A stretch of 64,000 nucleotides of DNA from Portunus trituberculatus (GCF_017591435.1 NC_059304.1:29198520-29262519), one strand, 5' to 3'. Shown: positions 41,816-54,278, counted from the first letter of the stretch. A program made the numbers and translations. Notes: generated by a model not told the origin, from the sequence alone.

Positions 41816-43817
41816 TAACAGAGGTGATTATCTCTGGCATGGAGCTATACATTCCTCATACTTTCTCTAACCCTAAAGCTAAAAAGCCTTGGTTTAACTC
41901 TGCTTGTTCTCGTGCTGTCAATGATAGAGAGGCGGCTCACAAACGGTTCCGTAGCCATCCAACTGCTGAAACTCATGCCCTATATATTTCTGCCCGTAAT
42001 CATGCCAAATCTATTCTCCAACTTACTAAAACTCTTTCATCAATAGAAAATGTCAAAGTCTTTCCAATTCTAACTCCTCTCGAGATTTCTGGCATCTAGC
42101 CAATAATATCTCTAACAACTTTACTTCTTCGTCTTTCCCTCCTTTACTTCATCCAGATGGCTCTACAGCTGTCTCTTCTTTTCTAAAGCTGAACTCTTCG
42201 CTCAAACCTTTGCTACCAACTCAACTTTGGATGATTCTGGGCATATTCCTCCTACTCCTCCACCCTCTGACTAATTCATCCCTAAAATTAAAATTCTTTA
42301 TAAAGACGTTTTCCTGGCCCTCTCTGGCCTTGATTCTCGGAAGGCTTACGGTCCGGATGGAGTCCCTCCTGTTGTTCTCAAAAACTGTGCTTCCGAACTC
42401 GCTCACTGCCTGGTCAAACTCTTTCATCTGTGTCTCTCTACTTCTATTTATCCTTCTTGCTGGAAGTTTGCTCACATTCAACCTGTCCCTAAAAAGGTGA
42501 CCACTCCAATCCTTCTAACTACCGCCCTATAGCTTTGATTTCCTGCCTTTCTAAAGCCTTTGAGTCTATCCTTAATAGGAAGATAATGAGGCATCTATCA
42601 GCTCACAACCTTCTCTCTGATTGCCAGTATGGTTTCCGTAAAGGCAGATCTACTGGTGATCTTCTTACTTTCCTAACTGAATCTTGGTCATCCTCTTTAG
42701 GGACTTCGGTGAAACCTTTGCTGTCGGCCTTGACATATCGAAAGCCTTCGATAGAGTCTGGCACAAATCTTTAATTTCTAAACTACCCTCCTACGGATTC
42801 TATCCTTCTCTCTGTACCTTCATCTCCAGTTTCCTTTCCGATCGTTCTATTGCTGCTGTAGTAGACGGTCACTGTTCTTCCCTAAAACTATCAACAGTGG
42901 TGTTCCACAGGGTTCTGTCCTATCACCCACTCTCTTTCTATTATTCATCAATGATCTCCTAAATCTGACTCAATGCCCTATCCACTCCTATGCTGATGAT
43001 ACCACCCTGCATTATTCAACAGCGTTCAACAGACGCCCAACCCAACAACAATTAAATGACTCAAGGCGAGATGCTATAGGACGCCTAACTTCTGATCTTT
43101 CACTTGTTTCTGATTGGGGCAGAGAAAACCTGGTTTTGTTCAATGCCTCAAAACTCAATTTCTACAACTATCTACTCGACATAACCTTCCAGACAACTAT
43201 CCTCTCTTCTTCAATAACACTCAACTTCCCTCTCCTCTACATTAAACACACTCGGTCTATCCTTCACTAAAAATCTAAACTGGAAATTTCACATCTCTAC
43301 TCTTGCTAAATCAGCTTCCAAGAAGTTAGGTGTCCTATGGCGTCTTCGTCCATTTTCTCTCCCTCCCAGCTGCTTGCTCTGTACAAGGGCCTTATCCGCC
43401 CGTGTATGGAGTATGGCTCTCATGTCTGGGGATCCACACACAGCTTTACTAAACAAGGTGGAATCTAAAGCTTTTCGTCTTATCAACTCTTCTCCTCTAA
43501 CTGACTGTCTTGATTCTTTAAGTCACCGCCGCAATGTTGCATCTTTATCTGTCTTCTACCGCTGTTTTCATGCTGTCTGCTCTTCTGAACTTGTTAACTG
43601 CATGCCTTCCCCTCTCCTGCGGCCTCGCTGCACAAGACTCTCTACTTCTTCTCATCCCTATTCTGTCCATCTTCCTAATGCAAGAGTTAACCAGTATCTT
43701 CACTCCTTCATTCCCTACACTGGTAAACTCTGGAACTCTCTACCTGTGTCTGTATTTCCACCTGCCTATGACTTAAACTCTTTCAAAAGAGGAGTGTCAA
43801 GACACCTCTTACGTTAA
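41816..43817 (+). pseudogene. J2 reverse transcriptase and C-terminal region
   Basis: Frame 41824-42099 is the linker (KPWFNSACSRAVNDREAAHK). 42210-42500 partly covers the RT start; 42535-42774 has CLSKAFESILNRKIM and YGFRKGRSTGDLL; 42684-42962 has VGLDISKAFDRVWHKSLISK (motif A); the GVPQGSVLSP and YADDTT motifs lie near 42900-43005 across a frameshift. Frame 43374-43817 carries the post-RT part with GDPHTALLNKVESKAFRLI and NSLPVSVFPPAYDLNSF. Not functional. Confidence 0.82.
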
Positions 43818-43941
43818 CTGGACCCTCCTTTTAGATTTTTTGTTTTTCTCTTTCTACTTTCCTCTTAACAGGGCCTGGCAACCAGCGGGATTTTTTTTTT
43901 CCAGCACTTTGTTTTCCCTTGGCCAGTGCCCTTGTAATGTA

Positions 43942-44045
<104 letters not shown>

Positions 44046-44257
44046 AGAAAAATAGAAACGAGAAGGAAAGGAAGAGACACAACGAACTGGTGACAGAAGC
44101 AAGAGAAAAGAATAATGAAAGGTCAGAGGAGAAGAAGAAGGCATTTTTTTGGAGAATTATAAGAGACAGGATAAGGAAATGGTATATAAAAGAGAAGGAA
44201 GAGAAAAAAAATAGAGCAAATTTAATTAAAAATTATAAGAACAAGATATTAAAAATT

Positions 44258-44935
44258 ATGTATATGAACATAGATGGGGTTTTATCAAGTAAATTAGAAT
44301 TAAGAGATTACATAAAGAAAGACGAACCGGATATTATATGCCTGGCTGAAACAAAATTAAATGAGGCAATAAAAATAGTCATGGATAATAGGTATAATGT
44401 ATAGAGGAGAAACAGAGTGGGTAAAGGAGGATGAGGAGTCATGAGTGTGGGGAAGGAAAAGCAGAAGTACTGTATATTATGATACATATTAATAAAAAGA
44501 GTTAACAATCATTAGAACATATGTGCCACCAAAAAAAAAAATTCATGGAGCAATCAAGAATATAAAGACATGATAGATGACACAATAAGGAGTCTAACGA
44601 GAATCATTAAAGAAAGGAGAAAAGTGATATTAGTAGGAGATTTCAACTGTAAGGAGGTGGATTGGGAAAATTATGAAAGTGGTATGAGGGAAGAAGCCTG
44701 GGGAGATAGATTCCTGAATCTAATAATAGATAATATGATGGACCAAAGAGTAAAGGAAAACATAAGATTCAGAGGAAACGATGAGCCGGCGAGATTGGAC
44801 CTGGTTTTTTCAATGGGTTATACAAATGAACGATGATATTAGATATAAGTGCCCACTGGGAAAGAGTGACCATGTAATATCAGAAATGGATATAGAAGAG
44901 GGAAATGAAGATAGAGACGAATCATACAAAGGAGA
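44258..44935 (+). pseudogene. CR1-A8 endonuclease
   Basis: MYMNIDGVLSSKLELRDYI and DIICLAETKLNEA (catalytic Glu) in frame 44090-44404, which also includes the ORF1 C-terminus upstream. Frame 44570-44836 has VILVGDFNCKEVDWE and ARLDLVFSM; the GKSDHVIS motif follows at about 44862. Stops at 44402 and elsewhere. Confidence 0.8.
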
Positions 44936-45068
44936 CTGAATAAACTACAGAAAGGCTGATATTGAGAACCTCAAGAACTATTTCAAAAAACGTTAACTGG
45001 GAAGAGATGGAAAACTCAGAGAGGGTGCAAGAGAAATATCACTTATTTTTGGAAATATACAAAACAGG

Positions 45069-45191
45069 AGTCAGGGTATATGTCCCGAAATATATACCTA
45101 AAGAAGAAGAGTCAGGGTATATGTCCCGAAATATATACCTAAAGAAGAAGAGTCAGGGTATATGTCCCGAAATATATACCTAAAGAAGAAG
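45069..45191 (+). repeat. Three tandem copies of a 41-bp unit in the A8 linker
   Basis: AGTCAGGGTATATGTCCCGA starts at 45069, 45110 and 45151. The unit is 41 bases, not a multiple of three, so the copies are read in three different frames. The parent sequence encodes the VPKY segment that precedes RT in this family. Replication slippage is the likely origin. Confidence 0.95.
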
Positions 45192-45325
45192 GAAAGAAAG
45201 ATTGGTTTAACAAAAGGTGTGGTAGGGCAAAGGAAAAAAGATATGGAGCATGGAATAGGTGGAGGAGAAATAGAAATCCAAAAAATAAGGAAAACTTCAA
45301 AGCAGCGAGAAATGAATATGCTAAG

Positions 45326-47335
45326 GTGAGAAAGGAAGAAGAAAGGAACTATGAAAAGGACATTCTCGAAAAACGTAAGGAGCAACCGAAATTGTTCTAC
45401 ACATTCATATATAAAAAAATAAGGCAAAAAGAAACAATAGAAAGGTTAAAAGGAGAGAATGGGATGGTAAAAGACTCAAAAAGTATGGCAGAACTGTTAA
45501 ATAGTAAATTTCAGATCTTTACTAAGGAATCCAAATTTAAAAGACCAAGGGGTAATAGAGAGACTGTCTATATGAAAGAGATTAAAGTAACCAAGCTTGA
45601 AATAAAAGAGTTGATGATGGAATTAGATGAAGAGAAGGCAATGGGACCGGATGAAATCTCAGGGAGAATATTAAAAGAATGTAGGGAAGAACTAGCAAGT
45701 CCTATATACAACATCATAAAATGCACAACAGAAAATGGAACAGTACCAGTAGAATGGAAAAGAGCTGAGGTGGTTCCCATATATAAGAGTGGAAGGAAAG
45801 AAGAAGACCGGTATCACTAACTAGTGTAATATGCAAGATGTGGGAAAGAGTAATAAAGAAACAATGGATTGAGTTTCTTGAAGACAACAAATTATTATCA
45901 AATAGCCAATTTGGTTTTAGAAAAGATTAGTCGTGTGTAACAAATTTCCTGAGTTTCTACTCTAAAATAGTTGATAGAGTACAAGAGTGAAAGGGATGGA
46001 TTGATTGTATTTATTTGGATTTAAAAAAGGTGTTTGATAAAGTGCCACATGATAGATTACTGTGGAAGTTAGAGGAAAAGGGTGGCTTAAAAGGAAGCAC
46101 ATTGAGATGGATGGAAAATTATTTGAAGGGGAGAGAAATAAGGATGTTAGTTAAAGCTATGAAGTCCAAGTGGAGAACAGTAGAAAGCGGAGTGCCACAG
46201 GGGTCAGTATTGGCCCCAATACTTTTCTCATATATATAAACGACATGCCAGAGGGAGTGAACAGCTACATAAATCTGTTTGCAGACGATGTGAAACTGTG
46301 CAGAGTTATAAAGCAAAAAGAGGATTGTGATTTTTTTTTTTTTTACGGTAAGGCCTATAGCGCCTGTAGACACACTTGAAGAGTGTATGGGAAGCGCTGT
46401 TCAGCTTCCGCCCATTAGTGGCGCAGGCAATTTTATTTATAGTGGTACCCATATTAGGGCCCATATCACCGCCCAAGCTCATCTTGAGTGTAACCACCTA
46501 GAACCTGGGTATCATGGTGATATGTAGGTAACTTTAAACCACTCGACAAATGACAAAGTGTTTTAAGGCTGTACGTGGTGGGATTCGAACCTATGCATGG
46601 ACGTCTGCCCGATCCCACGCTCACCACCTTATCCACTATGCCATCGCCTCCCCTACTGTAGGAAGACTTAAATAAGATCTGGAAATGGAGTAAAAAATGG
46701 GAGATGGAATTCAATGTGGACAAAAGCTATGTCATGGAAATGGGAAAGAGTGAAAGACAACCAGTGGGAATCTATAAGATGGGAGATGGAGTAGAACTGG
46801 AGAAAGTAAAAAAGAAAAAGAACTTAGGAGTGACGATGGAAAAAAACATTCAACCGGTAAGCCATGTTGATAGAATTTTCAGAGAGACATATAATTTGGT
46901 AAGGAATATTGGATTAGCATTTCACTACATGGACAAAGAAATGATGAAGAAATTCATATGTACTATAATAAGACCCAGATTGGAATATGCAGGAGTTGTG
47001 TGGACCCCCCATAAAAAGAAACACATAAGGAAGTTGGAGAGACTACAAAAAATGGCTACAAGAATGGTTCCAGAATTTGAAGGGATGACATATGAGGTTA
47101 TGGATCTACCAACCCTGGAACAGAGAAGGGAGAGAGGCGATCTGATACAAGTTTATAAATTAATTAACGGAATCGATCAAGTGGATAATGAGAAACTGAT
47201 CCTGCGAGAAGAATATGACATTAGAAGCACAAGATTGCATATTAAAAAACTGAGGAAGGGAAGATGTCTGAGAGATGTTAAAAAATATAGTTTCCTGCAA
47301 AGATGTGTTGTGACTTGGAAGTTGGAACAGTTTGA
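45326..47335 (+). pseudogene. CR1-A8 reverse transcriptase and C-terminal domain
   Basis: Frame 45326-45820 (164 codons): EQPKLFYTFIYKKIRQKET, EEKAMGPDEISGR and VPVEWKRAEVVPIYKSGRKE. An in-frame deletion near 45810 removes the LNYRPVS segment. 46015-46239 gives motif A region and ESGVPQGSVLAPILF; LFADDVKL follows at 46276. The SINE interrupts at 46331; the frame 46704-47339 (211 codons) completes the C-terminus with RPRLEYAGVVWTP and IDQVDNEKL. Confidence 0.82.
46331..46652 (-). mobile_element. tRNA-derived SINE with poly(A) tail, copy 2
   Basis: Poly(T) 46331-46344 on the left; B box GGTTCGAATCC (minus) at 46581-46591 and A box near 46635-46645. Matches copy 1 at 19115-19437 throughout, including the TACGGTAAGGCCTATAGCGC block after the poly(T). 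It lies between the RT codons for EDC and LQEDL of A8; a clear target duplication was not found. Confidence 0.88.
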
Positions 47336-47804
47336 GTGAGGAAGTGGTGTCAGCAAAGAGTGTGCATAGCTTTAAAGAAAAATTGGATAAGTGTAGATAT
47401 GGAGACGGGCCACACAAGCGTAAAGCCCAGGCCCTGTAAAACTATAACTAGGTAAATACAACTAGGTAAATACAGCGCGCAGACACTGTGCTGACCACAC
47501 GCATCTGAGCAGCTTGCAGAGAATAACTAGAAAAGGAGTTGGAGACTGGCCTAGACACATGTAGAGCAGGAAGAGGGGACCATAGGTTCTCCTGTCTCCA
47601 AATTAAATAAGTGTTGGATCATATACACGAAAAAAATAACGAGAGACTGATGAAACAGAGAAGTGCTGCCAAGCGTATGGCGGAATAAAAAAAACGTCAT
47701 CGTGGGAAAATCAACGGTACATGGAAACTCCTGTTGGTCTAAGGAAACTAACGGATGATATTATGGACAACGATTTTTCATGATTCAGGGACAAATGAGT
47801 TAAT

Positions 47805-48660
47805 ATGAGATCGCTAATCAGCGTAGAAAGGGAATTTAGGTATATGAAGGAGGTGATGTCAAGTCTAATGGATAAACAGGACCGGCTGATAACGGAAAAC
47901 ACAGACCTGAAATTGAAATTAGTAGAAAGGGAGAAGGTCAGCAAATTAAATCAGGAAGTGAAAGAGGATATACAACAAATAAAGAAACAAAATGACGTAC
48001 TAAAAGCCACATGCCAAGATTACAAAAGCTCCTTAAGGAGCTTGCAGGTTAAAGTGCAGGACGGTAATGCAGACAGGGCAGAAGGTGGATTGGGTGGTAA
48101 CAAGCTGAAGGAACTACGAAATTAATGGAAACAGGAGCAAGAAGAGGAAAAACTTAAAATTTCAGAGGTTGTAAAGAGACAAATTCAGGAGAACACAAGT
48201 CACTATAATTGAAGTTATTAAAGAGAAAGAAGATCTGATGCGGGATGCAGTGGACAAGAAAAAAGCTTCATGATTTTTGTGATGAAGGAAAAGAAAAATC
48301 CAAATAAATTCACGAGAGAATGTGAAGAAAGAGAATGGCCAAAACTGTTATCAAACGAGTACAAGAGAGCACACAAGAATTAGACCAGGAGGTAGAGGAA
48401 GTGATCAGGCTAGGAAGATACAATGAAGGGGGTAGGAGACCAATGAAGGTGAGAATGAGATCTCAAGTGGCTGTAGAGGAAATTACGGTTAGGAAAGGGA
48501 AGCTGGCCGATGATGTTGAACACAGATATATGGATAAAAAGAAATATGAACTTAAAGGAAAGGGAAAATGAGAAAGTGCTAAGAAGTGAAGCTAAGGAAA
48601 AAAAAAATGAGAAAAGGACAGAGATAGAGAAGAAGAATTTTTATTGGAGGGTTCTGGATA
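47805..48660 (+). pseudogene. CR1-A9 ORF1
   Basis: Frame 47805-48125 (106 codons) is a clear coiled coil: YMKEVMSSLMDKQDRLITEN then LKLKLVEREKVSKLNQEV. Frame 48335-48571 has VEEVIRLGRYNEGGRRPMKV and RMRSQVAVEEI, equivalent to the RP-[IM]-K segment of A2, then the basic C-terminus (near 48630, KKNFYWRVLDMR). The upstream start is near MRSLISVE but may be earlier. Likely an RNA-binding trimer in intact relatives, by analogy with L1 ORF1p. Confidence 0.7.
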
Positions 48661-48689
48661 TGAGATAAAGAACTGGTACCTAAGGAAGA

Positions 48690-49400
48690 AAGAGGTCAAG
48701 GAGGAGGCATAAAATTAAGAGTGACTTATACTAATATAGATGGCTTGTTATCAAGCATATTGTAAGTTAGGGATTATTTGAAAGAAAAAAAGCCAGATGT
48801 AATGTGCATCATTGAAACAAAACTGAGAGGAGAGATCCATGTCAACATTAAAGAAGAGGGATATAATACCTGGAGGAGGGACAGGAAGGATAAAGGGGAA
48901 GGATGAGTGCTAATAATGGTTCATGATAATATATGTGTGGGGGATGTGCATATAATATGGTGAGGACAAAGTGGAAGTAATGGGAGAAGCAATCAAAACA
49001 GGAGATTTGAAGAAAAGAAAAGAACAGAAGACATAAAGATATACAAAGAGAGGTGATAAAGTGCCTAGATTAACATGATAAGAGATAGAAGAATACTTTT
49101 AGTTGGAGACTTCAACTGTAAAAAAGTAAACTAGAGAGAGATAGAAGCAATGGATAATGCTGGGCAGTGGAATGAGAAAGTGTTACAGTTAATTATGGTT
49201 AATGCAATGGACCAGTGGCTGGAGAAGTCAACAAGGTACAAGTGAGAAGAAGTACCATCGTTGCTTGACCTAGTTTTCACAAAGAAACCAAAGCCCCCTC
49301 CAGTCATACAATACCTTAGTTCAATGGGGAGAAGTGATCATGTAACATTAGGGATGCAAATTCAGGAAGAAGGTGAGATAAGTTACAGAAAAGACTGTAA
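48690..49400 (+). pseudogene. CR1-A9 endonuclease
   Basis: Broken frames give YTNIDGLLSSI, VMCIIETKLRGEIH (catalytic Glu), EEGYNTWRRDRKDKG, LLVGDFNCKKVN near 49097, LLDLVFTKKPKPPP near 49263 and GRSDHVTLGMQ near 49330. No single long open frame. Same 5' block as in A5 (33941 on). Confidence 0.75.
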
Positions 49401-49886
49401 AGGATAGAAATTAAATTATGCAAGAGCAGATTTTGAAAAATTAAGTATCCATTTTGCTGATATTGAGTGGAGTAATATTATGTACAGAAAGACAGTACAA
49501 AGGAAATATGATATATTCTTACAGAAATATAATGAAGGAATAAAAAAAGTTTGTACCTGTTTATAGAGTTCAGAAAAAAATACATGCTTGGTACAATGCT
49601 AGATGTATATAAGCAAAAAATGCAAAAGATAAAGCGTGGAAGAAACTTATAAAGCAGAGAAATGACTATAACAGACGCCAGTACAAAGATGCCAGAAATT
49701 AATATATTAAGAGTAAGGAGAGAGGAAGAAAGAAACTTTGAGAAAGATGTAGTAAATAAAAGCAAAGATTACCCAAACTTTTCTACAAGTTTATAAATGG
49801 CAAAACAAAGAATAAGGAAACAATTGAAAAAATAATTAAAGAAAGGAAGAAATACTAAACAGAGAAGGAAATGTGTGAAATAATGA

Positions 49887-51471
49887 ATGAGAGCTTCAAA
49901 ACGGCATTCACTGCAGATGATTTCACAGAACTTAATAGGATGTGAGATTGCCAAGGATTACAGGAGATCGCAGTGCGCAACGAGGATATTAGAAGATTAT
50001 TGGATAAATTGGAAGTCAGAAAAGCAATGGGGGCTAGATGGTGTATCAGGCTGGGTGTTAAAAGAATGTAAAGAGCAACTACTGGAGCCAATTTGGGAAA
50101 TAATTACAAGTTTAATAAATGAAGGGAAAGTTCCGCTAGAATGGAAGAGAGCCAATGTAATACTGATATTTAAAGGAGGAGAGGCAATTGAACCACTAAA
50201 CTACAGACCAGTGTCACTTACAAGTGTCTTTGGGAAGTTATGTGATATAATTATCAAAGAAAAATGGCTTAAATTTCTAGAAGAGGAGCAAGTCATATTG
50301 AACAGAAATTTGAGTTCAGGACAGAGCGGTCATGTGTATCAAACTTATCAAGCTTCTACTCGAGTTATTGCAGGACTTGAAAACAGAGCTGCATGGGTAG
50401 ACACAGTATAAATGGATATTAAAAAGGCTTTTGATAAAGTCCCTCACAGAAGACTACTTTGGAAACTAGAGAGCATAGGAGGACTGTGAGGAACTTTGCT
50501 TGAATGGACAAGAGATTATTTGAAGGATAGGGAAAAGAAAACTGTGATCAGAGATACATACTCATCTTGGGGTAAAGTAACTAGCGGATTGCCACAAGGG
50601 TCAGTGTTAGCCCGCATTATGTTTCATATTTATGTAAACGACATTCACATTGGGATAAACTTGTTCGCTGATGATGCAAAGCTGCTATGAGTTATCAAAA
50701 TCAGAGAGGACTGTCTGCTGTTGAAGGAAGATATAAACAAGATCTATGAGTGGAGCATGAAGTGGAAATTAGAGTTTAATGCCAAGAAATGTCACATAAT
50801 GGAACTAAGAAAGAGTAAGAGAAGACTAGTATGGAACTATTTGATGAGAGAGGAACAAATAATGAAGACTAAAGAGGAAAAAGATCTGGAAGTGATCATA
50901 CAGGAAAATCTCAGCCCTGAAAAACACATAAGCAAGATATTTGGACTATCACATAAAATGTTGACTAATATAAGAGTGGCATTTAATTAAATGCATAAAG
51001 ATATGATGAAAAAAATCATCACAAGCATGATACGTCCACGGCTGGAATATGCAGCAGTGGTATGGTCTCCGAGCTCTAAAAAGATATAAGAAAATTGGAA
51101 AGGATACAGAGGATTGCTACAAAGATAGTGCTAGAATTAAAGAACATGAAGAACAACTGAAGGAAATAGGATTGCCAACCTTACAAGATAGAAGAGAACG
51201 TGGGGACCTAATAACAATGTATAAGATAGTAAATGATATTGAAAAGATAGACAAAGAAGATCTGGTGCTGTTGACAGAAGATGGAAGGACAAGAGGACAT
51301 GAAAAAAAGATCAGGATGAGGCAGTGTGTGAAGGATATTGGAAAATACAGTTTTCCACACAGATCGGTGGAAAAATGGAATGCATTGGATAATGAAGTTG
51401 TTACAGCACATAATGTGCATAACTTTAAGGAAAAATTAGATAAATGGAGATATGGAGACAGGACACTATGA
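49887..51471 (+). pseudogene. CR1-A9 reverse transcriptase and C-terminal domain
   Basis: Frame 49887-50411: WLDGVSGW-like lead-in, VPLEWKRANVILIFKGG and RPVSLTSVFGKLCD. 50496-50690 has KVTSGLPQGSVLARIMFHIY and LFADDAKLL; 50721-50990 has KLEFNAKKCHIMELRKSKRR. 51049-51471 has LPTLQDRRERGDLITMYKIV and YSFPHRSVEKWNALDNE. Deletions remove part of the GINSYMN segment before FADD. Confidence 0.8.
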
Positions 51472-51551
51472 GCCCCGCTTGAACCTTGTACAATACAACT
51501 AGGTAAATATAACAAGGTAAAATAAACACATGCACACACACACACACATAT

Positions 51552-51627
51552 GGATATGGGGCCACACGAGCATAAAGCCCAGGCCCTGTAAAACTACAAC
51601 TAGGTAAATACAACTAGGTAAATACAC
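51552..51627 (+). mobile_element. Minimal CR1-A copy consisting only of the 3' end
   Basis: About 75 bases: GGATATGGGGCCACACGAGC followed by AAAGCCCAGGCCCTG and two ACAACTAGGTAAATAC units. It matches the last 75 bases of A6 and A10 and stands between A9 and A10, after a CA tract (51532-51549). It is an extreme 5' truncation. Confidence 0.8.
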
Positions 51628-51632
51628 ACACA

Positions 51633-53092
51633 CTGGCAAATGCTCAATAGAAAATGGAACAGTACCAGTAGAATGGAAAAAAGCTGAGGTGGTTCCCATA
51701 CTTAAGAGTGGAAGGAAGGAAGAACCTTTAAATTACAGACCGGTATCACTAACTAGTGTAATATGCAAGATGTGTGAAAGATTAATAAAGAAACAATGGA
51801 TCGAGTTCCTTGAAGACAACAAATTAATATCAAATAGCCAATTTGGTTTTAGAAAAAGACGGTCGTGTGTAACTAATTTACTGAGTTTCTACTCTAGAAT
51901 AGTTGATAGAGTACAAGAGAGAGAGGGATGGGTTGACTGTATTTATTTGGATTTAAAAAAGGCATTTGACAAAGTGCCACATGCAAGATTACTGTGGAGG
52001 TTAGAGGAGAAGTGTTGCTTTAATGAAAGCACATTGAGATGGATGGAAAATTATTTGAGGGGGAGAGAAATAAGGATGGTAGTTAAAGATATGAAGTCCA
52101 ATTGGAGAGCAGTACAAAGCGGAGTGCGACAGGGGTCAGTATTAGCACCAATACTTTTCCTCATATATATAAACGACATGCCAGAAGGAGTAAACAGCTA
52201 CATAAATCTGTTTGCAGATGATATGAAATTGTGCAGAGTTATAAATCAAAAAGAGGATTGTGAAATACTGCAGGAAGACCTAAATGAGATCTGGGAATGG
52301 AGTAAAAAATGGGAAATGGAATTCATTGTGGACAAAAACCATGTCATGGAAATGGGAAAGAGTGAAAGATGACCTGTGGGAATCTATAAGATGGGGAGAT
52401 GGAGTAGAACTGGAGAAAGTAAAAAAGGAAAAGGACTTAGGAGTGACGATGAAAGAAAACAATCAACCGGTAAGCCATATTGATAGAATTTTCAGAGACA
52501 TATAATTTGCTAAGGAATATTGGATTAGCATTTCACTACATGGACAAAGAAATAATGAAGAAATTGATAAGTACTATAATAAGACCCAGATTGGAATATG
52601 CAGGAGTAGTGTGGACCCCTCACAAAAAGAAACACATAAGGAAGTTGGAAAGACTACAAAAAATGGCTACAAGAATGGTTCCTGAATTTGAAGGGATGAC
52701 ATATGAGGAGAGATTAAAGGCTATGGATCTACCAACCCTGGAACAGAGAAGGGAGAGAGGGTATCTGACACAAGTTTATAAATTGATGAACGGAATGGAC
52801 CAAGTGGATAATGAAAAACTGATCCTGAGAGAAGAATATGACATTTGAAGCACAAGATCACATAGTAAAAAGCTGAGAAAGGGAAGATGTCTGAGAGATG
52901 TTAAAAAATATAGTTTCCCACAAAGATGTGTTGAGACGTAGAACAGTTTGAGTGAAGAAGTGGTGTCAGCAACGAGTGTGCATAGTTTTAAAGAAAAGTT
53001 GGATAAGTGTAGATATGGAGACGGGACCACACGAGCATAAAGCCCAGGCCCTGTAAAACTACAACTAGGTAAATACAACTAGGTAAATACAC
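51633..53092 (+). mobile_element. CR1-like LINE copy A10
   Basis: 5'-truncated just before ENGTVPVEWKKAEVV and ending with two ACAACTAGGTAAATAC units near 53090, then (CA)n. Subfamily 2, closest to A7 and A8. Confidence 0.83.
51689..52848 (+). pseudogene. CR1-A10 reverse transcriptase and C-terminal domain
   Basis: 227-codon frame 51689-52372: VPILKSGRKEEP, RPVSLTSVICKMCERL, FGFRKRRSC, CIYLDLKKAFDKVPHARL, SGVRQGSVLAPILFL (usual PQG is RQG) and LFADDMKL. Then 52284-52505 and 52480-52848 give the thumb and RPRLEYAGVVWTP, LPTLEQRRERGYLTQVYKLM. A stop at 52846 precedes the last 60 codons. Next to A5 it is the most intact RT in the window. Confidence 0.83.
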
Positions 53093-53179
53093 ATACACAC
53101 ACACACACACATTTCTTTGGGTATATACTAAGTACACTGACTCACTGAGTGAGAATGAACAAAGGTACTTAGTAACTTT

Positions 53180-53307
53180 GGGGACCAATTGTCTTGAGTC
53201 TCAACTGATTTGGGGACCAGTTATCTTGGGTCTCAACTGACTTGGTAATGAACTGTCTAGAGTTTCAATTGACTTGTGGACCATATGACCTGAGTAACAA
53301 ACTCTTA
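53180..53307. repeat. 32-bp minisatellite, about four diverged units
   Basis: GGGGACCAATTGTCTTGAGT begins at 53180; related units begin at 53212, 53244 and 53276, each with CTCAACTGA-type ends (TCTCAACTGATT, TCTCAACTGACT, TTTCAATTGACT). Divergence increases to the right. No frame. Confidence 0.85.
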
Positions 53308-53344
53308 GATACCATTTGACTTTAAACCCCTCTGTCTATTGACT

Positions 53345-54240
53345 TTTACCTTTCCTTCTTGCTGGAAGTTTTCCTGTTCCTAAAAAAGATGACCATTCTA
53401 ATCTCTCATACTACTACCCTACTACTCTTGCATGTGTAAAATTTTTAATCTATCTTCAATAGGAAGATTATTAAACATCTGTTCCTACACATTCTTCTAT
53501 CTGATCACAAGTATGGCTTCTGTCAAGGCCACTCTACTGGTGATCTGGCTTTCCTTACCGAGTCCTGATCATCGTCTTTCAGTGATTTCGGTGAAATGTT
53601 TCCTGTTGCATTAGACATATCAAAAGCTTTTGATATGTCTAATAGCTTTAATCTCAGAACTAACTTCTTATGGCTTCTTTCCTTTTTCTGCAATTTTCTC
53701 TCAAGTTTCCTCTCCAACCATTCCATTCTATAAGTGCTCCTAAATCTATCATTAGTGGTGTTCCTCAAGGTTCTGTCCTATCACCCACTCTCTTCCTATT
53801 ATTTATTAATGATTTCTCAACCAAACTTCTTATGCTATGCACTCTTACGCTGATGATACCACCTTTCCACGTCTTTTCAGAGATGACCAACCCTTCAGGA
53901 AATCAATATATCACACAGGGAAGCCACAAAATGTCAGACTTCAGATTTTTATAAGGTTTCTGATTGAGCAGAGAAAACTTAGTCGTGTTCAGTGCCTCAA
54001 AACTCAATTCCTCCATCTATCAATTTGACACAACCTTCCAGACAACTATCCTCTCTTCTTCAATGACACTCAACTGACCCCATCTTCTACACTGAATATC
54101 CTCAAACTGTCCTTTACTCCTAATCTAAACTGGAAACTTCACATCTCATCTCTTGCTAAAACAGCTTCTATGAAGTTAGGCATTCTGAGGCATCTCTGCC
54201 AATTTTTCTCACCCCCTCCTTAACTCTTTACAAGGGTCTC
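53345..54240 (+). mobile_element. Jockey-like LINE fragment J3
   Basis: Starts in the RT at FLLEVFLFLKK-like residues (equivalent to CWKFAHIQPVPKK) and continues collinearly with J2 to LAKTASMKLGILRHL near 54170, ending at TTTACAAGGGTCT. Readings include HSYADDTTF in frame 53837-54028 and GVPQGSVLSPTLFLLFINDF in 53670-53954. Both ends are truncated and there are several stops. A 34-base perfect palindrome lies at 53610-53643, over motif A (LDISKAFD). Confidence 0.8.
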
Positions 54241-54278
54241 TGTTATCGCCGTGGCGCAGAAACAAAGCATGCATAAGT

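Larger units (their letters stand above)
47480..51525 (+). mobile_element. CR1-like LINE copy A9, near full length
   Basis: Starts directly after the A8 tail, with about 325 bases of 5' sequence, ORF1 (47805-48571 and beyond), ORF2 (48690 onward) and a tail ACAACTAGGTAAATATAACA near 51496. It is the only family A copy with both ORFs and no large insertion. Frame breaks are many. Subfamily 1, like A5. Confidence 0.8.

Noticed and set aside
45069..45191. CRISPR-like array (three direct repeats)
   Set aside because: Units are contiguous with no spacers, inside a LINE ORF in a eukaryotic genome.
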